Source of the DNA: Pelagibacterales bacterium MED-G40 | Lineage (GTDB): Bacteria > Pseudomonadota > Alphaproteobacteria > Pelagibacterales > Pelagibacteraceae | Direction: 5' to 3' | Assembly (NCBI GenBank): GCA_002457515.1 | Contig: NTJN01000003.1 | Location: forward strand, 62,001-126,000 | Length of the DNA: 64,000 nt | Part shown: one piece after another, positions 1 to 9,663 of the stretch | Numbering within the stretch: position 1 is the first letter of the stretch | Layout of the letters: every line of letters starts with the position of its first letter | Made by a program: the position numbers and the translations under genes | The notes under the pieces: model-generated | Database searches by the model: none | Seen by the model: the letters and a program-made list of their open reading frames with translations, nothing else | What the model was told of the DNA's origin: nothing

Positions 1-611
1 TTTACATATTTTCTTATATCAAAATTATACTTATTATGGTTTTGCTTTAAAAAAAAATTAATATTGTTTTTTGATTCTGCCAAAAAATTCTTATAAAAAT
101 CCTCACCTACCTCATAACTTTTGTTTCCAATACATGGACCAATACAAGCTGTAATTTTAACTTTATTATTTATTTCCTTAAATTTTTTTATAGTGTTTTC
201 AATTACTCCAGAAATAGAACCCTTCCAACCTGCATGTATACAACCAATTGATTTATTAACTTCATCATATAAAATTATAGGGACACAATCAGCAGTAAGA
301 ACACCCAGAGCAACACCATTGACATTGGTGACAAGTGAGTCAGATTTAATTTTATTCAAATTCTTATTTTTTTCGTCAAGAAAAAATACTTTGTTACTAT
401 GTGTTTGATTCATAAGCTTTAAGTTCTCTACATTATTGATCTCCATTTTTTTTGCTACAAACTCTAAATTTTTTATCACATTATTTTTATTATCATCTGA
501 CCCTAGTCCACAGTTTAAACTTTCATATATCCCTGATGAATAGCCACCTTTTTTTGAAAAAAAACAATGATTTATGTTTTTAAATTTATTTAATTTATTT
601 GAAAAAAACAT
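1..611 (-). CDS. pgeF: PgeF/YfiH family (polyphenol oxidase-like) purine nucleoside phosphorylase, C-terminus cut by window edge
   Basis: Reading the minus strand from ATG at 611 gives an open frame of about 203 codons running off the window at position 1. It contains the family signatures SLNCGLGSDD, NQTHSNKV, LTADCVPIILYD, IHAGWKGS and ACIGPCIG. The His of NQTHSNKV, the Cys of ADC and the His of IHAGW correspond to the Cys/His/His metal site of the YfiH/YlmD (DUF152) fold. Members have been described as purine nucleoside phosphorylase/adenosine deaminase-like enzymes and linked to correct peptidoglycan precursor use. The start overlaps the stop of the upstream methyltransferase gene by one base (TAATG on the minus strand), so the two are probably co-translated. 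The last roughly 40-50 residues are outside the window. Confidence 0.85.
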   Translation of the reverse strand, partial: MFFSNKLNKFKNINHCFFSKKGGYSSGIYESLNCGLGSDDNKNNVIKNLEFVAKKMEINNVENLKLMNQTHSNKVFFLDEKNKNLNKIKSDSLVTNVNGVALGVLTADCVPIILYDEVNKSIGCIHAGWKGSISGVIENTIKKFKEINNKVKITACIGPCIGNKSYEVGEDFYKNFLAESKNNINFFLKQNHNKYNFDIRKYV

Positions 612-1654
612 TAATTAAATCCCAGCCTAAATTTTTTTTTATTTTTATAAGCAAAAATTACTTTAAAAAGATTTCCCATATATCTTGAGTCCAGCAACCT
701 TCTTAATCTTGAGTATAAATTGGCTTTTGCACTAAAACTCATTTTTTTACTTAACATTTCTGCTCTATGTAAAATACCAATTCTCTTTAAGAAAAAGCTT
801 TGTGAAACAACTTGATTAAGATTAAAATTTTGTTTTAAAAAATAGTCCTTCAAAAGAGTAAAATTTACTAAAGAGGTAATATCAGCGTCACTTAAATTTT
901 CAAATACTTCATTTTTTTTATGAGATTTTACAGATTGTAAAGTACTAACATTCTTTTTATCTAAAAAACCATAGTCGATTAACAGTATACCTCCATTAAA
1001 TTTTCTAATAACTTGTATCATCTTATCTAATTCCTTTATTCCTAGATCTGGATATTCTATTACTCCTTTATTATTAAATAGACCAAACTTTTTTAATTTA
1101 AATATGGTTTTTTTTTTAGCTTTCTTTAAAATTATTTTTATTTTATCCTTTTTATTAACAGAGAGATATTTTTCGTAAATTTTATTTTTATCTATTTTAA
1201 ATTGCTTAATTGGTATCGCATCAAAAAATTCATTTCCAAAGAAAAGAACTGGACCACTTTTAATATCATTTATATTTTTAAGCCAACTAACTTTTTTTTC
1301 TTTTATTTTATTTTTCTGTATTTTTTGTAAATATTTACTTCTTTCATATAAAAAAATTTTTACATTTTTATAAAAATCAGGGAAATTTTTAAAAGTTTTT
1401 ATCAAAACTTTACATAGATCTCCATTTCCAGGACCTAATTCTACAATATTAAATTTTTTAGGTTTTTGTAAATTTTCCCAGTAGGAAATTATCCATATTG
1501 CAATCATCTCACTAAACAAAAAAGATATGTTAGGAGCTGTTACGTAATCTCCAGATTTTCCAAAGGGATTTTTTTTTGAATAATACCCATAGTTTTCATT
1601 ATAAAGTGCGTTTTCAACAAATTTGTCTAATGGTATAATTTGAGCTTCTTTCAC
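611..1654 (-). CDS. SAM-dependent methyltransferase, MidA/NDUFAF7 family
   Basis: This 347-residue protein has the N-terminal block of the MidA/NDUFAF7 (DUF185) family: NENYGYYSKKNPFGKSGDYV followed by the TAPNISFLFSEMIAIW segment. The glycine-rich SAM-binding motif VELGPGNGDL follows near residues 71-80. The human homologue methylates an arginine of a respiratory complex I subunit, so a role in complex I assembly is a reasonable inference here. The gene lies 5 bp downstream of lgt and overlaps the pgeF start by one base, forming a minus-strand lgt-methyltransferase-pgeF operon, an order common in alphaproteobacteria. The substrate in this organism cannot be read from the sequence. Confidence 0.85.
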   Translation of the reverse strand: MKEAQIIPLDKFVENALYNENYGYYSKKNPFGKSGDYVTAPNISFLFSEMIAIWIISYWENLQKPKKFNIVELGPGNGDLCKVLIKTFKNFPDFYKNVKIFLYERSKYLQKIQKNKIKEKKVSWLKNINDIKSGPVLFFGNEFFDAIPIKQFKIDKNKIYEKYLSVNKKDKIKIILKKAKKKTIFKLKKFGLFNNKGVIEYPDLGIKELDKMIQVIRKFNGGILLIDYGFLDKKNVSTLQSVKSHKKNEVFENLSDADITSLVNFTLLKDYFLKQNFNLNQVVSQSFFLKRIGILHRAEMLSKKMSFSAKANLYSRLRRLLDSRYMGNLFKVIFAYKNKKKFRLGFN

Positions 1655-1659
1655 TTTTT

Positions 1660-2454
1660 TTATACTTCCTTGCTTTTATTAATTTTTAATAACAAAAAAA
1701 ATCCCAGAACCATCATTATTAAACTTAAGAGCGTTCCCATGCTAAATAAATTAAACAAATAACCTATATGTTCGTCTGGCTCCCTAAATTGTTCTCCAAT
1801 AATCCTAAAACCACCATAAAAAATTAAAAATAAAGCTGAGCAAATACCTATTTTAATTTTTCTATTATAAACAAAGGTTATAAGTATTAAAAAAAGAATA
1901 ACCCCTTCCATAAGAGCCTCATAAATTTGTGAGGGATGTCTTGGGATATTATCTACAGTTGGAAAGATAACAGACCAAAAAACTTGTGCTGGTTTACCGT
2001 ATAATTCTGCGTTAATAAAATTTGCAATTCTTCCAAAAAATAATCCTATAGGCGCAACACAAGCAATAATATCTAAAAAAATAAAAGTTTGAATTTTTCT
2101 TTTTTTTGCAAAAAGAAATGTACCAATGATAACTCCAATTAAAGCACCATGAAAGGACATACCACCCTCCCATACTTTAATAATTTCAACTAAGTTATTT
2201 AAATAAAAGTTAGGATTGTAAAATAAAACATATCCTAATCTTCCGCCTAAAATTATTGATATAATTAAGTAGACTATAAGATCATCAAATGCTATTTGAA
2301 ATAAAGTTCTATCCTCATTATTTGATCTGTAATTTAAAATTTTTTTAGCTAACCACCAACCTAATAAAATTCCGAAAATATAGGCTAAAGAGTACCATCT
2401 AATTTCAATAAATCCGAAATTAACTATAACTGGGTCAAAATTATGAATATACAT
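1660..2454 (-). CDS. lgt: Prolipoprotein diacylglyceryl transferase Lgt
   Basis: The 264-residue polytopic membrane protein transfers the diacylglyceryl group of phosphatidylglycerol to the lipobox cysteine of prolipoproteins at the inner membrane. The family signature GRIANFINAELYGKP is present, as are GGMSFHGALIGV and HPSQIYEALMEG, with several hydrophobic membrane segments between them. Length is typical for the family. It starts with ATG at 2454, divergent from ubiK across a short gap, and heads the lgt-methyltransferase-pgeF operon. The window also encodes one clear lipoprotein substrate candidate, BamD. Confidence 0.95.
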   Translation of the reverse strand: MYIHNFDPVIVNFGFIEIRWYSLAYIFGILLGWWLAKKILNYRSNNEDRTLFQIAFDDLIVYLIISIILGGRLGYVLFYNPNFYLNNLVEIIKVWEGGMSFHGALIGVIIGTFLFAKKRKIQTFIFLDIIACVAPIGLFFGRIANFINAELYGKPAQVFWSVIFPTVDNIPRHPSQIYEALMEGVILFLILITFVYNRKIKIGICSALFLIFYGGFRIIGEQFREPDEHIGYLFNLFSMGTLLSLIMMVLGFFLLLKINKSKEV

Positions 2455-2507
2455 CTTAGGATTTATAACATAATTGATATTATATTTCTTATGAATTAAG
2501 ATTGGTT

Positions 2508-2753
2508 ATGAACAACTCTGAAAGATTTTTGAAAGCAATATCTGATATTATTGAAAATGGAATCCTATCGTCTAAAGATGCTAAGAAAGAAATATTAACT
2601 AATCTTAAATTTCAAAAAGAAAACTTATTAGAAAAATTAGAAGTAGTTTCTAGAGAGGAGTTTGAAGTTTTAAAAAATATTGTTCAAAAACAAGGAAAAG
2701 AATTAAAATCTTTGAAAAAAAATAAAAAATCTAAATCGGCAAAGAAACCTTAA
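2508..2753 (+). CDS. ubiK: UbiK/BMFP-family ubiquinone biosynthesis accessory protein
   Basis: This small protein of about 81 residues matches the BMFP (YqiC/UbiK) family. It has an N-terminal helix (NNSERFLKAISDIIENG), a middle segment with KKEILTNLKFQKENLLEKLE, and a C-terminal coiled coil with the VSREEFEVLKNIVQKQGKEL pattern. UbiK is a trimeric coiled-coil accessory factor of the aerobic ubiquinone biosynthesis complex. The frame is open from a TTG at 2502, but ATG at 2508 is the more likely start. The 3' end overlaps the 3' end of the histidine kinase gene tail-to-tail by 23 bp. The C-terminus is a lysine-rich tail. Confidence 0.75.
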   Translation: MNNSERFLKAISDIIENGILSSKDAKKEILTNLKFQKENLLEKLEVVSREEFEVLKNIVQKQGKELKSLKKNKKSKSAKKP

Positions 2754-4044
2754 CAAGTAAGCCACTGTACTTACTTTTAGAAAGCTGAATACTTCCACCA
2801 TGAGAATTTATAATATCCTCAGAAATTGATAGGCCTAGGCCTACACCAGATTTATTGAGACTTCTGCTTTTGTCCAATCTATAAAAAGGTTTAAAAACAT
2901 TTCGATGTTGATCTTTAGGTATTCCTGGACCATCATCCTCCACTAAGATACTTAATCTATTAGGAGCTCTATTAAGGCTAACATAAACATTTTTTCCATA
3001 CGATAGGCCATTTTGAATTAAATTATTAAAACATCTTTTTAAAGCATTTTTCCTACCTACAAATTTATAGTTTTCTTCGGTTGTAAGATGCAAATTTTTA
3101 TATTTAAATTCTTTTAATATGTCTTGAAAAAAAATATTAAGATCTATAGTTGAAGTACTTTCTTGTGTTTGAGTTTTTGCAAACTGAAGGTAATCATCAA
3201 GCATTCTCTCCATTTCATCAATGTCTTTAGACATCCTATCAGAAATTTCTTTTTGATTTAGCATGGCTAGCTGAAGTTTAAGTCTAGTAAGAGGTGTTCT
3301 TAGATCATGACTTATACCTGAGAGCATTTCTGATCTTTGGTTTAAGTGTCTATTTATTCTTTTAACCATTCTATCAAATTCATAAGCTGCTTTTCTTATT
3401 TCCGAAGCTCCTGACGGTCTAAATTCATTAACATAATCACCTTTTCCAAATCTCTCAGCTGCTTTTGCTAAGTTAACTATAGGTCTTGTTTGATTTTTTA
3501 AAAAAATTATTGCAATAAAGATTAGAAGAAAAGAGGGCACACTCACCCATAATAAAAATAATCTTACAGATGATGTAGCTATTTTTTCTCTAGGAAAGAA
3601 AAATTGAATAACTCTATTATTAGATCTTATCCTTACTTCAACAACATCTTTATATTTTGTTGTATTAAACCAATAGTTTCCACTTCCAAATGCAGATTTT
3701 AGTTCTCTTCTTAAAGATCTATCCATTGGACTAAACTTTCTTTCTGATTCAATTTTAGGTAAGTTTTCCTCTTTAATATTAATTACAAAATCAAAATTCT
3801 TTTTGTATATGTTCGTTAGTAAGTCTATTTCTTTATTTTCATTATAAAAATCAGTTAAAGTTTTTAACTCACCAACCAGGGATCTAGTCATCCCTTTATT
3901 AGCTTTTATCCAGATGCTATCAAAAAAAACTGTAGTGACAAGAATTTGCAATATAATGACAGGTGCAGCTACTATTATTAAAGATCTATAAAATAGTCCT
4001 TTAGGTAAAATTAATTTGAAAAATTTATTCAATCCAGAGAACAT
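2731..4044 (-). CDS. envZ: EnvZ-like sensor histidine kinase
   Basis: A 437-residue membrane sensor kinase. Two membrane segments lie near residues 20-41 and 159-182, enclosing a periplasmic domain of about 115 residues. A HAMP domain follows (about 183-235), then a HisKA domain with the phosphoacceptor His246 in SGISHDLRTPLTRL, and a HATPase_c domain with an N box (NNLIQNGLSYG), G1 (DDGPGIP) and G2 (GVGLGLS). The layout matches EnvZ. It overlaps the response regulator gene by 20 bp, so the pair is translationally coupled. The sensed signal is not evident; EnvZ/OmpR-type pairs usually respond to osmolarity or envelope state. Confidence 0.88.
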   Translation of the reverse strand: MFSGLNKFFKLILPKGLFYRSLIIVAAPVIILQILVTTVFFDSIWIKANKGMTRSLVGELKTLTDFYNENKEIDLLTNIYKKNFDFVINIKEENLPKIESERKFSPMDRSLRRELKSAFGSGNYWFNTTKYKDVVEVRIRSNNRVIQFFFPREKIATSSVRLFLLWVSVPSFLLIFIAIIFLKNQTRPIVNLAKAAERFGKGDYVNEFRPSGASEIRKAAYEFDRMVKRINRHLNQRSEMLSGISHDLRTPLTRLKLQLAMLNQKEISDRMSKDIDEMERMLDDYLQFAKTQTQESTSTIDLNIFFQDILKEFKYKNLHLTTEENYKFVGRKNALKRCFNNLIQNGLSYGKNVYVSLNRAPNRLSILVEDDGPGIPKDQHRNVFKPFYRLDKSRSLNKSGVGLGLSISEDIINSHGGSIQLSKSKYSGLLVKVSLPI

Positions 4045-4702
4045 ATCCTGAGCCTCTTATTGTTTGTAAATATTTTGGATTTTTTGGATCCTTTTCAATT
4101 TTTTGTCTAAGTCTTGTTATCATCACGTCAATTGATCTTTCTTGTGAAATTTTAGAAATGTTTCCTATCTGAGTCCTGCTGTAAGTTTTTCCAGGATTAG
4201 ACATCATTTCTATAAGAACCTTTTTTTCTGCAGAGTTAATTTTATTAGTTTTGTTATTTAATTGAATTGTCATTCTATTTAAATCCACTTTTGCCGATCC
4301 AACTTTGCTAATCTTTTTAGTATCAATTTTTTTACTCTTTTTAATAATATTTTTTATTCTTAAAAGCAATTCTTTTGGCTCAAAAGGCTTACCTATATAG
4401 TCATCAGCTCCCAATTCTAAGCCGGCTATTCTATTTTCAACTTCACCTTTTGCAGTTAATAGAATTATTGGAACGTTTAATTTTTTTTTAATTTCTTTAG
4501 TTAATTCAAATCCACTTTGACCGGGCATCATCACATCTAATACTATTAAATCAAATGCAAACTGTTCCAATTTAATTTTAGCATTTTCTGAGTCAATAGA
4601 CGTAGATACTATAAAATTATTATCCTCCAAATATTCTTTTAATAATTCCCTGATTCCATTATCATCATCGACAACTAATATATGTGTTTTACTTTTTTCC
4701 AT
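4025..4702 (-). CDS. ompR: OmpR-family response regulator
   Basis: A 225-residue two-domain regulator. The receiver domain has the acidic pair in VVDDDN, the phosphorylation site Asp56 in LIVLDVMMPG, Thr83 in LLTAKGE and Lys105 in GADDYIGKPF. The C-terminal winged helix has the Trans_reg_C pattern, including RSIDVMITRLRQKIEKD and the wing TIRGSGYVLW. It sits between the MarR-type gene (14 bp overlap) and the histidine kinase gene (20 bp overlap), a three-gene signalling operon on the minus strand. Target genes cannot be deduced from this window. Confidence 0.9.
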   Translation of the reverse strand: MEKSKTHILVVDDDNGIRELLKEYLEDNNFIVSTSIDSENAKIKLEQFAFDLIVLDVMMPGQSGFELTKEIKKKLNVPIILLTAKGEVENRIAGLELGADDYIGKPFEPKELLLRIKNIIKKSKKIDTKKISKVGSAKVDLNRMTIQLNNKTNKINSAEKKVLIEMMSNPGKTYSRTQIGNISKISQERSIDVMITRLRQKIEKDPKNPKYLQTIRGSGYVLWIE

Positions 4703-5132
4703 CTATTATTTTATTTAAAACCTTTTTAAATTTAATTACTGAGTCGGGTTCTGAGCTTTTTAAAGCATTAAATATCCTCTTTTTTTGAGTTTCATAAATT
4801 TTATTAAAAAAAATCTTGCCATCTTTATCTAAGTACAAATTTTTCTTTCTTGTGTCATTATCATTTTTTTCTTGTTTTATCATTTTAGATTTTATTAGAT
4901 CTCTTAGAACTCTATTAAGGCTTTGTTTAGTAACTTTAAGTTTAAATAGAAGATCGCTTTGATTGATACCAGGATTTCTCTCAATAAGATTTAACGCCCT
5001 AAGATGAGCCGATCCAAAAGATTTTTTTGATAATATTTCCTTAGGATCAGAAAATGTTTCCTTATAAGCATAAAAGAGCAATTGAATAAAATCCTTTATT
5101 TGTTCATCTTTAAGGTAAAGTAGATCTTTCAT
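4689..5132 (-). CDS. MarR-family transcriptional regulator
   Basis: A winged-helix DNA-binding protein of the MarR type. The core reads AHLRALNLIERNPGINQSDLL for the helix leading into the recognition region, then LKVTKQSLNRVLRDL for the recognition helix and NDTRKKNLYLDKDGK for the basic wing, as in MarR/SlyA proteins. I chose ATG at 5132 (147 residues). The frame remains open to a TTG at 5186, but that would run through a possible ilvE promoter (TTGACT at 5148-5153 and TATACT at 5169-5174, with a short 15-bp spacer). The gene overlaps ompR by 14 bp and is divergent from ilvE. It may regulate itself or ilvE; this is inference. Confidence 0.8.
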   Translation of the reverse strand: MKDLLYLKDEQIKDFIQLLFYAYKETFSDPKEILSKKSFGSAHLRALNLIERNPGINQSDLLFKLKVTKQSLNRVLRDLIKSKMIKQEKNDNDTRKKNLYLDKDGKIFFNKIYETQKKRIFNALKSSEPDSVIKFKKVLNKIIDGKK

Positions 5133-5209
5133 AATTGGTAAGTTATATTGACTTATTGTATTAAGAAATATACTTTTTTGTAACAAAAAAATCGTTTAAT
5201 TTAATTCTT

Positions 5210-6097
5210 ATGGAAACAATACCTTACGATAAAAGATCGGGCAAAATTTGGTTTAACGGTGAAAATGTAGACTGGAGGTCTGCACAAATTCATCTTTTGA
5301 GCCATGGATTGCATTATGCCAGTTGTGTTTTCGAGGGCGAAAGAGTTTACGATGGTGAAATATTTAAACTAGAAGAACATACTGAAAGATTATTTTATTC
5401 TGCAAAAAGAATGGGAATGGATATTTCATATACTAAAGAGCAAATTAATGATGCATCTAAGCAAATTATTGCCGTTCAAAAAGTAAAAAATGGATATGTG
5501 AGACCAGTGGTCTGGAGGGGAAGTGAAATGATGGCAATCTCAGCTCAGAAAAATAAAATCAATGTAGCGATAGCAACATGGGAATGGGGTTCTTATTTTG
5601 ACCCCAAACTTAAACTGGAAGGAATTAGACTTGATATTTCATCATGGAGAAGGCCTTCTCCTCAATCTGTTCCATGGGACACAAAAGCTTCAGGTTTATA
5701 TATGATTTGTACACTTTCTAAACATGAAGCAGAAAGAAAAGGATATACAGACTCTTTAATGTTAGATCACGAAGGCAATATAGCAGAGGCGACGGGGGCA
5801 AATATTTTTTTTAAAAATAATGAAAAAGAATTACATACACCGACCCCTGACTCCTTTTTAGATGGAATTACAAGACGGTGTATAATTGAAATTGCCAAGT
5901 CTAAAGGAATAAAAGTTATTGAAAGAAAGATTAAACCAGAGGAAATGAAAAATTTTAAAGGATGTTTCTTGACTGGAACTGCGGCTGAAGTTACCCCAGT
6001 TTCTCAAATTGGAGATTTTAAGTTTGAAGTTTGTAACCTTGTAAGAGATTTGTCAGATAGCTATCAAAGCTTAGTTAGAAAAAAAACTGCAGCTTAA
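5210..6097 (+). CDS. ilvE: Branched-chain amino acid aminotransferase IlvE
   Basis: A 295-residue fold-type IV PLP aminotransferase that interconverts branched-chain amino acids and their 2-oxo acids. The PLP lysine is Lys159 in PWDTKASGLYM, and EATGANIF supplies the conserved Glu193 of the family; FEGERVYDG and LDGITRRCIIEIA are also typical. ATG at 5210 gives a normal N-terminus (the start of a substrate-loop segment, GKIWFNG). It is divergent from the marR-ompR-envZ operon. Its stop codon directly abuts the stop of pgsA on the other strand with no intergenic base, as expected of a streamlined genome. Confidence 0.93.
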   Translation: METIPYDKRSGKIWFNGENVDWRSAQIHLLSHGLHYASCVFEGERVYDGEIFKLEEHTERLFYSAKRMGMDISYTKEQINDASKQIIAVQKVKNGYVRPVVWRGSEMMAISAQKNKINVAIATWEWGSYFDPKLKLEGIRLDISSWRRPSPQSVPWDTKASGLYMICTLSKHEAERKGYTDSLMLDHEGNIAEATGANIFFKNNEKELHTPTPDSFLDGITRRCIIEIAKSKGIKVIERKIKPEEMKNFKGCFLTGTAAEVTPVSQIGDFKFEVCNLVRDLSDSYQSLVRKKTAA

Positions 6098-6679
6098 TTA
6101 TTTTTTATCTTCACTAATTGCGTGATCTATTCCTTTAACAAAATAGTCGTACCCAGTGTATAAAGTTAAAAAAGCAGATAGCCATAAAAGAATAATCCCA
6201 ATAGTTTGGGCATTATAGTCTTGAAAGTTAATAATTTTATTACCAAAATCTCCGGTTAGAAGAACTGAAATTGCAAACATTTGAATAAAGGCTTTGAGTT
6301 TTGATAAACTTGTTACAGGCATTGATATGCTTCCTTTAGCCAAAAACTCTCTTAAACCCGAAATTAAAATTTCTCGTGTGATAATAATAATCGCTGCGAT
6401 AACTTCAAAATTTTTTATTGCTCCATTCATTATAAGTAGAAGCAGAGCTGTTGAAACTAAAATTTTATCAGCAATGGGATCCAATAACTCCCCAAGTTTG
6501 GACTCCTCTTTAAACATTCTAGCTAAAAGACCGTCTAAATAATCTGTAAAACTTGCTAAAACAAAAAGAAAAAAGGGAATAAGATCACCAAAGAAACCAG
6601 GTAGAAAAAAAGTTACAATAAAAATTGGAACTATTATTATTCTTCCTATTGTTAAGATATTTGGAATTTTAAATTTCAT
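6098..6679 (-). CDS. pgsA: CDP-diacylglycerol--glycerol-3-phosphate 3-phosphatidyltransferase PgsA
   Basis: A 193-residue membrane enzyme making phosphatidylglycerophosphate, the first committed step to phosphatidylglycerol. The CDP-alcohol phosphatidyltransferase motif is complete: Asp46, Asp49-Gly50, Ala53-Arg54, Gly63, Asp67 and Asp71, within DYLDGLLAR and KLGELLDPIADK. Several hydrophobic membrane segments flank it. It begins 2 bp after the uvrC stop and is the last gene of the uvrB-SDR-folB-uvrC-pgsA operon; the uvrC-pgsA linkage is widespread in proteobacteria. Confidence 0.93.
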   Translation of the reverse strand: MKFKIPNILTIGRIIIVPIFIVTFFLPGFFGDLIPFFLFVLASFTDYLDGLLARMFKEESKLGELLDPIADKILVSTALLLLIMNGAIKNFEVIAAIIIITREILISGLREFLAKGSISMPVTSLSKLKAFIQMFAISVLLTGDFGNKIINFQDYNAQTIGIILLWLSAFLTLYTGYDYFVKGIDHAISEDKK

Positions 6680-6681
6680 TT

Positions 6682-8541
6682 TTATTCGTGAAAGTAATCA
6701 TATATTTTTTTTGCTATACTTTCCTCAATTCCTTCTACAGATTTTAGATCCTCTAAACTAGCAGATTCTATTGATCTAGCTGATCCAAAATGATTTAGTA
6801 AGGACCTTTTTCTTTGTTTTCCTATACCATCTATTTGATCTAACAATGATCTACTTATTCCTTTTTTCCTCTTAGCTCTATGTGTACTTATTGCAAATCT
6901 GTGAGCCTCATCTCGCAATCTTTGTATAAAAAATAACAGAGGGTCATTTTTTTTTAAAATATATTCTTTATTTTCATAATATATTTTTTCTTCACCTGCA
7001 TTTCTATTTTTACCTTTTGCTACAGCTAATATAGGCAAATCATGCAAACCAAGTTCATTTAATACTTCTCTACTTACTGAATATTGGCCTTTACCTCCAT
7101 CAATTAGAATTAACTCTGGTAAAGATAGAGAGCCAGACTTTTCTTTTATTGCTTTTGAAAATCTTCTAAATAAAACTTCTTTCATCATGCCATAATCATC
7201 ATTTTTTACTTTTTCGTTTTTTATGTTGAATTTTCTATATCTTTTTTTTACAAAACCTTCATTTCCAAAACATATTAGAGCTCCAATGGAATCACTGCCT
7301 TGGTTGTGGCTATTATCATAAACCTCAATAAGATTTATATTATTATTTAAATCAAATTTATTTGCTAAACTTTCTATTAAGTTATTATTGCTCTCAGTTT
7401 GATAAAGTTTTTGAGTTAAGGCTTGTTTTGCATTTTTTTCAGCAAGTTTAGATATATTTATCTCATCATTACTTTTTGCTTTTTTTATTAACACATCTCT
7501 TTTTTCTTTTTGAGAAAAAGCTTTTTCTAATAACTTTAAATCCTTTACTTCCGTATTTGTTATAATCATACTTGGAACTACTTTATTTTCATAAAATTGA
7601 GTTAAAAATGAAGTTATTATTTCTCTGACATCATCATCACTGTCATGCTTTGGATAAAAAGCTTGGTTTCCCCAATTTTGTTTAGATCTAAAAAAAAATA
7701 CTTGAATACAAGTTTTTCCAGATTCTTTGTAGATACTTACTACATCAGCCTCAGTTAAATTTGTTTGATTTATTTTTTGAGAAGTTTGAATTTGAGTTAA
7801 AGCCTTTATCCTATCTCTTGCTACTGCAGCTTTTTCAAAATCTAATTCTTTGCTGGCAAGCTCCATATCTTTTGATAAGGATTTTTGTATCCTTCTAGAT
7901 TTTCCAGAAATAAAATCTATAGCATCCGACACTGTTTTTTTATATTGAGTTTCTTCAATGTGTCCCACACAAGGAGCCGAACATCTTTTAATTTGATATA
8001 AAATACAAGGTCTCTCTCTGTTTTTAAAAACGGTATCATCACAAACCCTTATCTGAAAGATTTTTTGTAAAATTTTTATTGTCCAATTAGCCGATCCTAT
8101 TGAGGCGAAAGGACCAAAATAATATCCATTTTTCGATTTTTTTCCTCGGAGCTTAGTCAGTTGAGGCCATTTATCTTTATGACCGATATAAATATATGGA
8201 AATGACTTATCATCTCTTAATAAAATATTGAATCTTGGTTTATGTTTTTTTATTAAGTTTGCCTCAAGAAGAAGAGCCTCACTTTCATTGTTGGTAGTAG
8301 TTACTTCAAGATTATGTGTCAAAGAGAGCATACGCTCTGTTCTTATCGGTAAGTTTGACTCTGTAACATAACTTTTTAATCTATTTGGGATATTTTTGGC
8401 TTTACCGATGTACAAAATTTCTCCAGAGACACTTATCATTCTATAAATACCAGGATTTTTTGGAATTAATGGTATTTTTTCTTTAATAATTTTTTTTCCT
8501 AATTCTAAACTATTATTCATCTCTTCTTTTCGATACCTCAA
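6682..8541 (-). CDS. uvrC: Excinuclease ABC subunit C (UvrC)
   Basis: A 619-residue UvrC, the nuclease of the UvrABC excision repair system that cuts on both sides of bulky lesions. In order: an N-terminal GIY-YIG nuclease (PGIYRMI, then [10 protein letters not shown]), a Cys-containing linker ([21 protein letters not shown]-type segment), a UVR motif for UvrB contact ([17 protein letters not shown]), an RNase H-like 3' domain ([24 protein letters not shown]) and tandem helix-hairpin-helix motifs at the end ([28 protein letters not shown]). The 5' end overlaps folB by 29 bp; a first Met a few residues further in (MNNSLELG) is also possible. Confidence 0.96.
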   Translation of the reverse strand: MRYRKEEMNNSLELGKKIIKEKIPLIPKNPGIYRMISVSGEILYIGKAKNIPNRLKSYVTESNLPIRTERMLSLTHNLEVTTTNNESEALLLEANLIKKHKPRFNILLRDDKSFPYIYIGHKDKWPQLTKLRGKKSKNGYYFGPFASIGSANWTIKILQKIFQIRVCDDTVFKNRERPCILYQIKRCSAPCVGHIEETQYKKTVSDAIDFISGKSRRIQKSLSKDMELASKELDFEKAAVARDRIKALTQIQTSQKINQTNLTEADVVSIYKESGKTCIQVFFFRSKQNWGNQAFYPKHDSDDDVREIITSFLTQFYENKVVPSMIITNTEVKDLKLLEKAFSQKEKRDVLIKKAKSNDEINISKLAEKNAKQALTQKLYQTESNNNLIESLANKFDLNNNINLIEVYDNSHNQGSDSIGALICFGNEGFVKKRYRKFNIKNEKVKNDDYGMMKEVLFRRFSKAIKEKSGSLSLPELILIDGGKGQYSVSREVLNELGLHDLPILAVAKGKNRNAGEEKIYYENKEYILKKNDPLLFFIQRLRDEAHRFAISTHRAKRKKGISRSLLDQIDGIGKQRKRSLLNHFGSARSIESASLEDLKSVEGIEESIAKKIYDYFHE

Positions 8542-8911
8542 TTCCTACGGACTCAGTGTTTTTAATAATATCCAGTTTTTCTAATTTAAGACTTACTTTC
8601 TTTACTATTTTACTTTTAAAAATTATATCAAAAATATTTTCTGCCAAATCTTCCAATAACTCGTGATGTTTCGTTTTTGTTATAGATGTTATTTTGTTTA
8701 TAGCATCTTCATAATTCACAATTGATAATAAATTATTATTATCAGGTTTAATATTCGAGTCAGTTATAATATCAATATTAAATCTTACTCTCTGTTTTTT
8801 CTTTTTCTCAAAATCATGAAGACCTACAGAAATTTTAAGTATTAAATTTTTAATACTAACTTTTCTGTTATATTTGTATTTTTTTTTATCTTTAAATTTT
8901 ATTATTTTCAT
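8513..8911 (-). CDS. folB: Dihydroneopterin aldolase-like protein (FolB)
   Basis: This 132-residue protein fits the tunnelling-fold FolB family: [20 protein letters not shown] near the N-terminus, [12 protein letters not shown] in the middle, [17 protein letters not shown] for the conserved LLE-LAE helix, and VSLKLEKLD with VGIEVSKRR at the C-terminus. FolB converts dihydroneopterin to 6-hydroxymethyldihydropterin in folate synthesis. It overlaps uvrC by 29 bp and the upstream SDR gene by 4 bp. The basic N-terminal extension of about 20 residues is unusual. The neighbouring SDR gene supports a pterin role. Confidence 0.72.
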   Translation of the reverse strand: MKIIKFKDKKKYKYNRKVSIKNLILKISVGLHDFEKKKKQRVRFNIDIITDSNIKPDNNNLLSIVNYEDAINKITSITKTKHHELLEDLAENIFDIIFKSKIVKKVSLKLEKLDIIKNTESVGIEVSKRRDE

Positions 8912-9663
8912 TCTTTTGTGTTAATAATATCTGGAGTTAACCATGCAAGTCTTTGACCGCTATCAACATTTATTATTTCCCCTGTTATGTTATCATTTTT
9001 TATAAGAAACTTTACAGTTTCACATATATTTTCTAAATTTACTTTTCTTTTTAATAAAACAGACTTCCATTGCTTTTTAAAATGAGATTCTGATTGTCTT
9101 TTATTCTTTAAAGTTGGACCAGGAGATATTGCATTTACTCTGATATTCGGAGCTAATTTCATTGCAGATGTCAAAGTTAGTATCCCTAAAGCAGATTTGC
9201 TCAGAGTATAAGAAAAAAAATAAGGAGTTAGCTTCTCAATTCTTTGATCAATAATATTAATGATGTTCCCATGGTTATTTTTAACATATTTTTTAAAATT
9301 TTGAGTAAGTAAGGCTGGAGCTTTTAAATTAACGTTCATATGTTTTGAAAAGCTTTTATCATTAAAGTTAATTAAACTATCATTTTCAAAAATTGAAGCA
9401 TTATTTATCAAACAATCTAACCCTTTCATTTTTTTAAATGCATCTCTAATTAACTTTTGTCCCTGATAAGAGTTGTTTAAATCAGCTTTTATCAAAAATA
9501 CTCTGCTGCCTAAATTTTCTAATTCTTTTTTTAATTTATTAGCGGAATTTCTAGATTTATTAAAATGTACTGTAATATCTACCTCATATCCCGCTAAGCT
9601 TTTTGCTATAGCAGCCCCAACTCTAGTAGCTCCACCGGAGATTATTATTTTTTTGGCTTCCAT
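8908..9663 (-). CDS. SDR-family oxidoreductase, possibly a pteridine/dihydromonapterin reductase
   Basis: A 251-residue classical short-chain dehydrogenase/reductase. The Rossmann motif is [11 protein letters not shown], followed by ADLNN, NNASIFE, the catalytic Tyr-x3-Lys in YTLSKSAL, and [17 protein letters not shown] closes the fold as in FabG/FolM proteins. The start TGAT-R-VG in place of TGxxxGxG resembles pteridine reductases (FolM/PTR1). It overlaps folB by 4 bp and uvrB by 19 bp. The SDR family is clear; the pterin substrate is inferred only from the folB neighbour and the N-terminal motif. Confidence 0.82.
   Translation of the reverse strand: MEAKKIIISGGATRVGAAIAKSLAGYEVDITVHFNKSRNSANKLKKELENLGSRVFLIKADLNNSYQGQKLIRDAFKKMKGLDCLINNASIFENDSLINFNDKSFSKHMNVNLKAPALLTQNFKKYVKNNHGNIINIIDQRIEKLTPYFFSYTLSKSALGILTLTSAMKLAPNIRVNAISPGPTLKNKRQSESHFKKQWKSVLLKRKVNLENICETVKFLIKNDNITGEIINVDSGQRLAWLTPDIINTKE

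Noticed and set aside
121-408. Plus-strand ORF of 95 codons at the left edge
   Set aside because: The minus strand over the same interval encodes clear PgeF/YfiH motifs and stays open to the window edge; this is a shadow frame.
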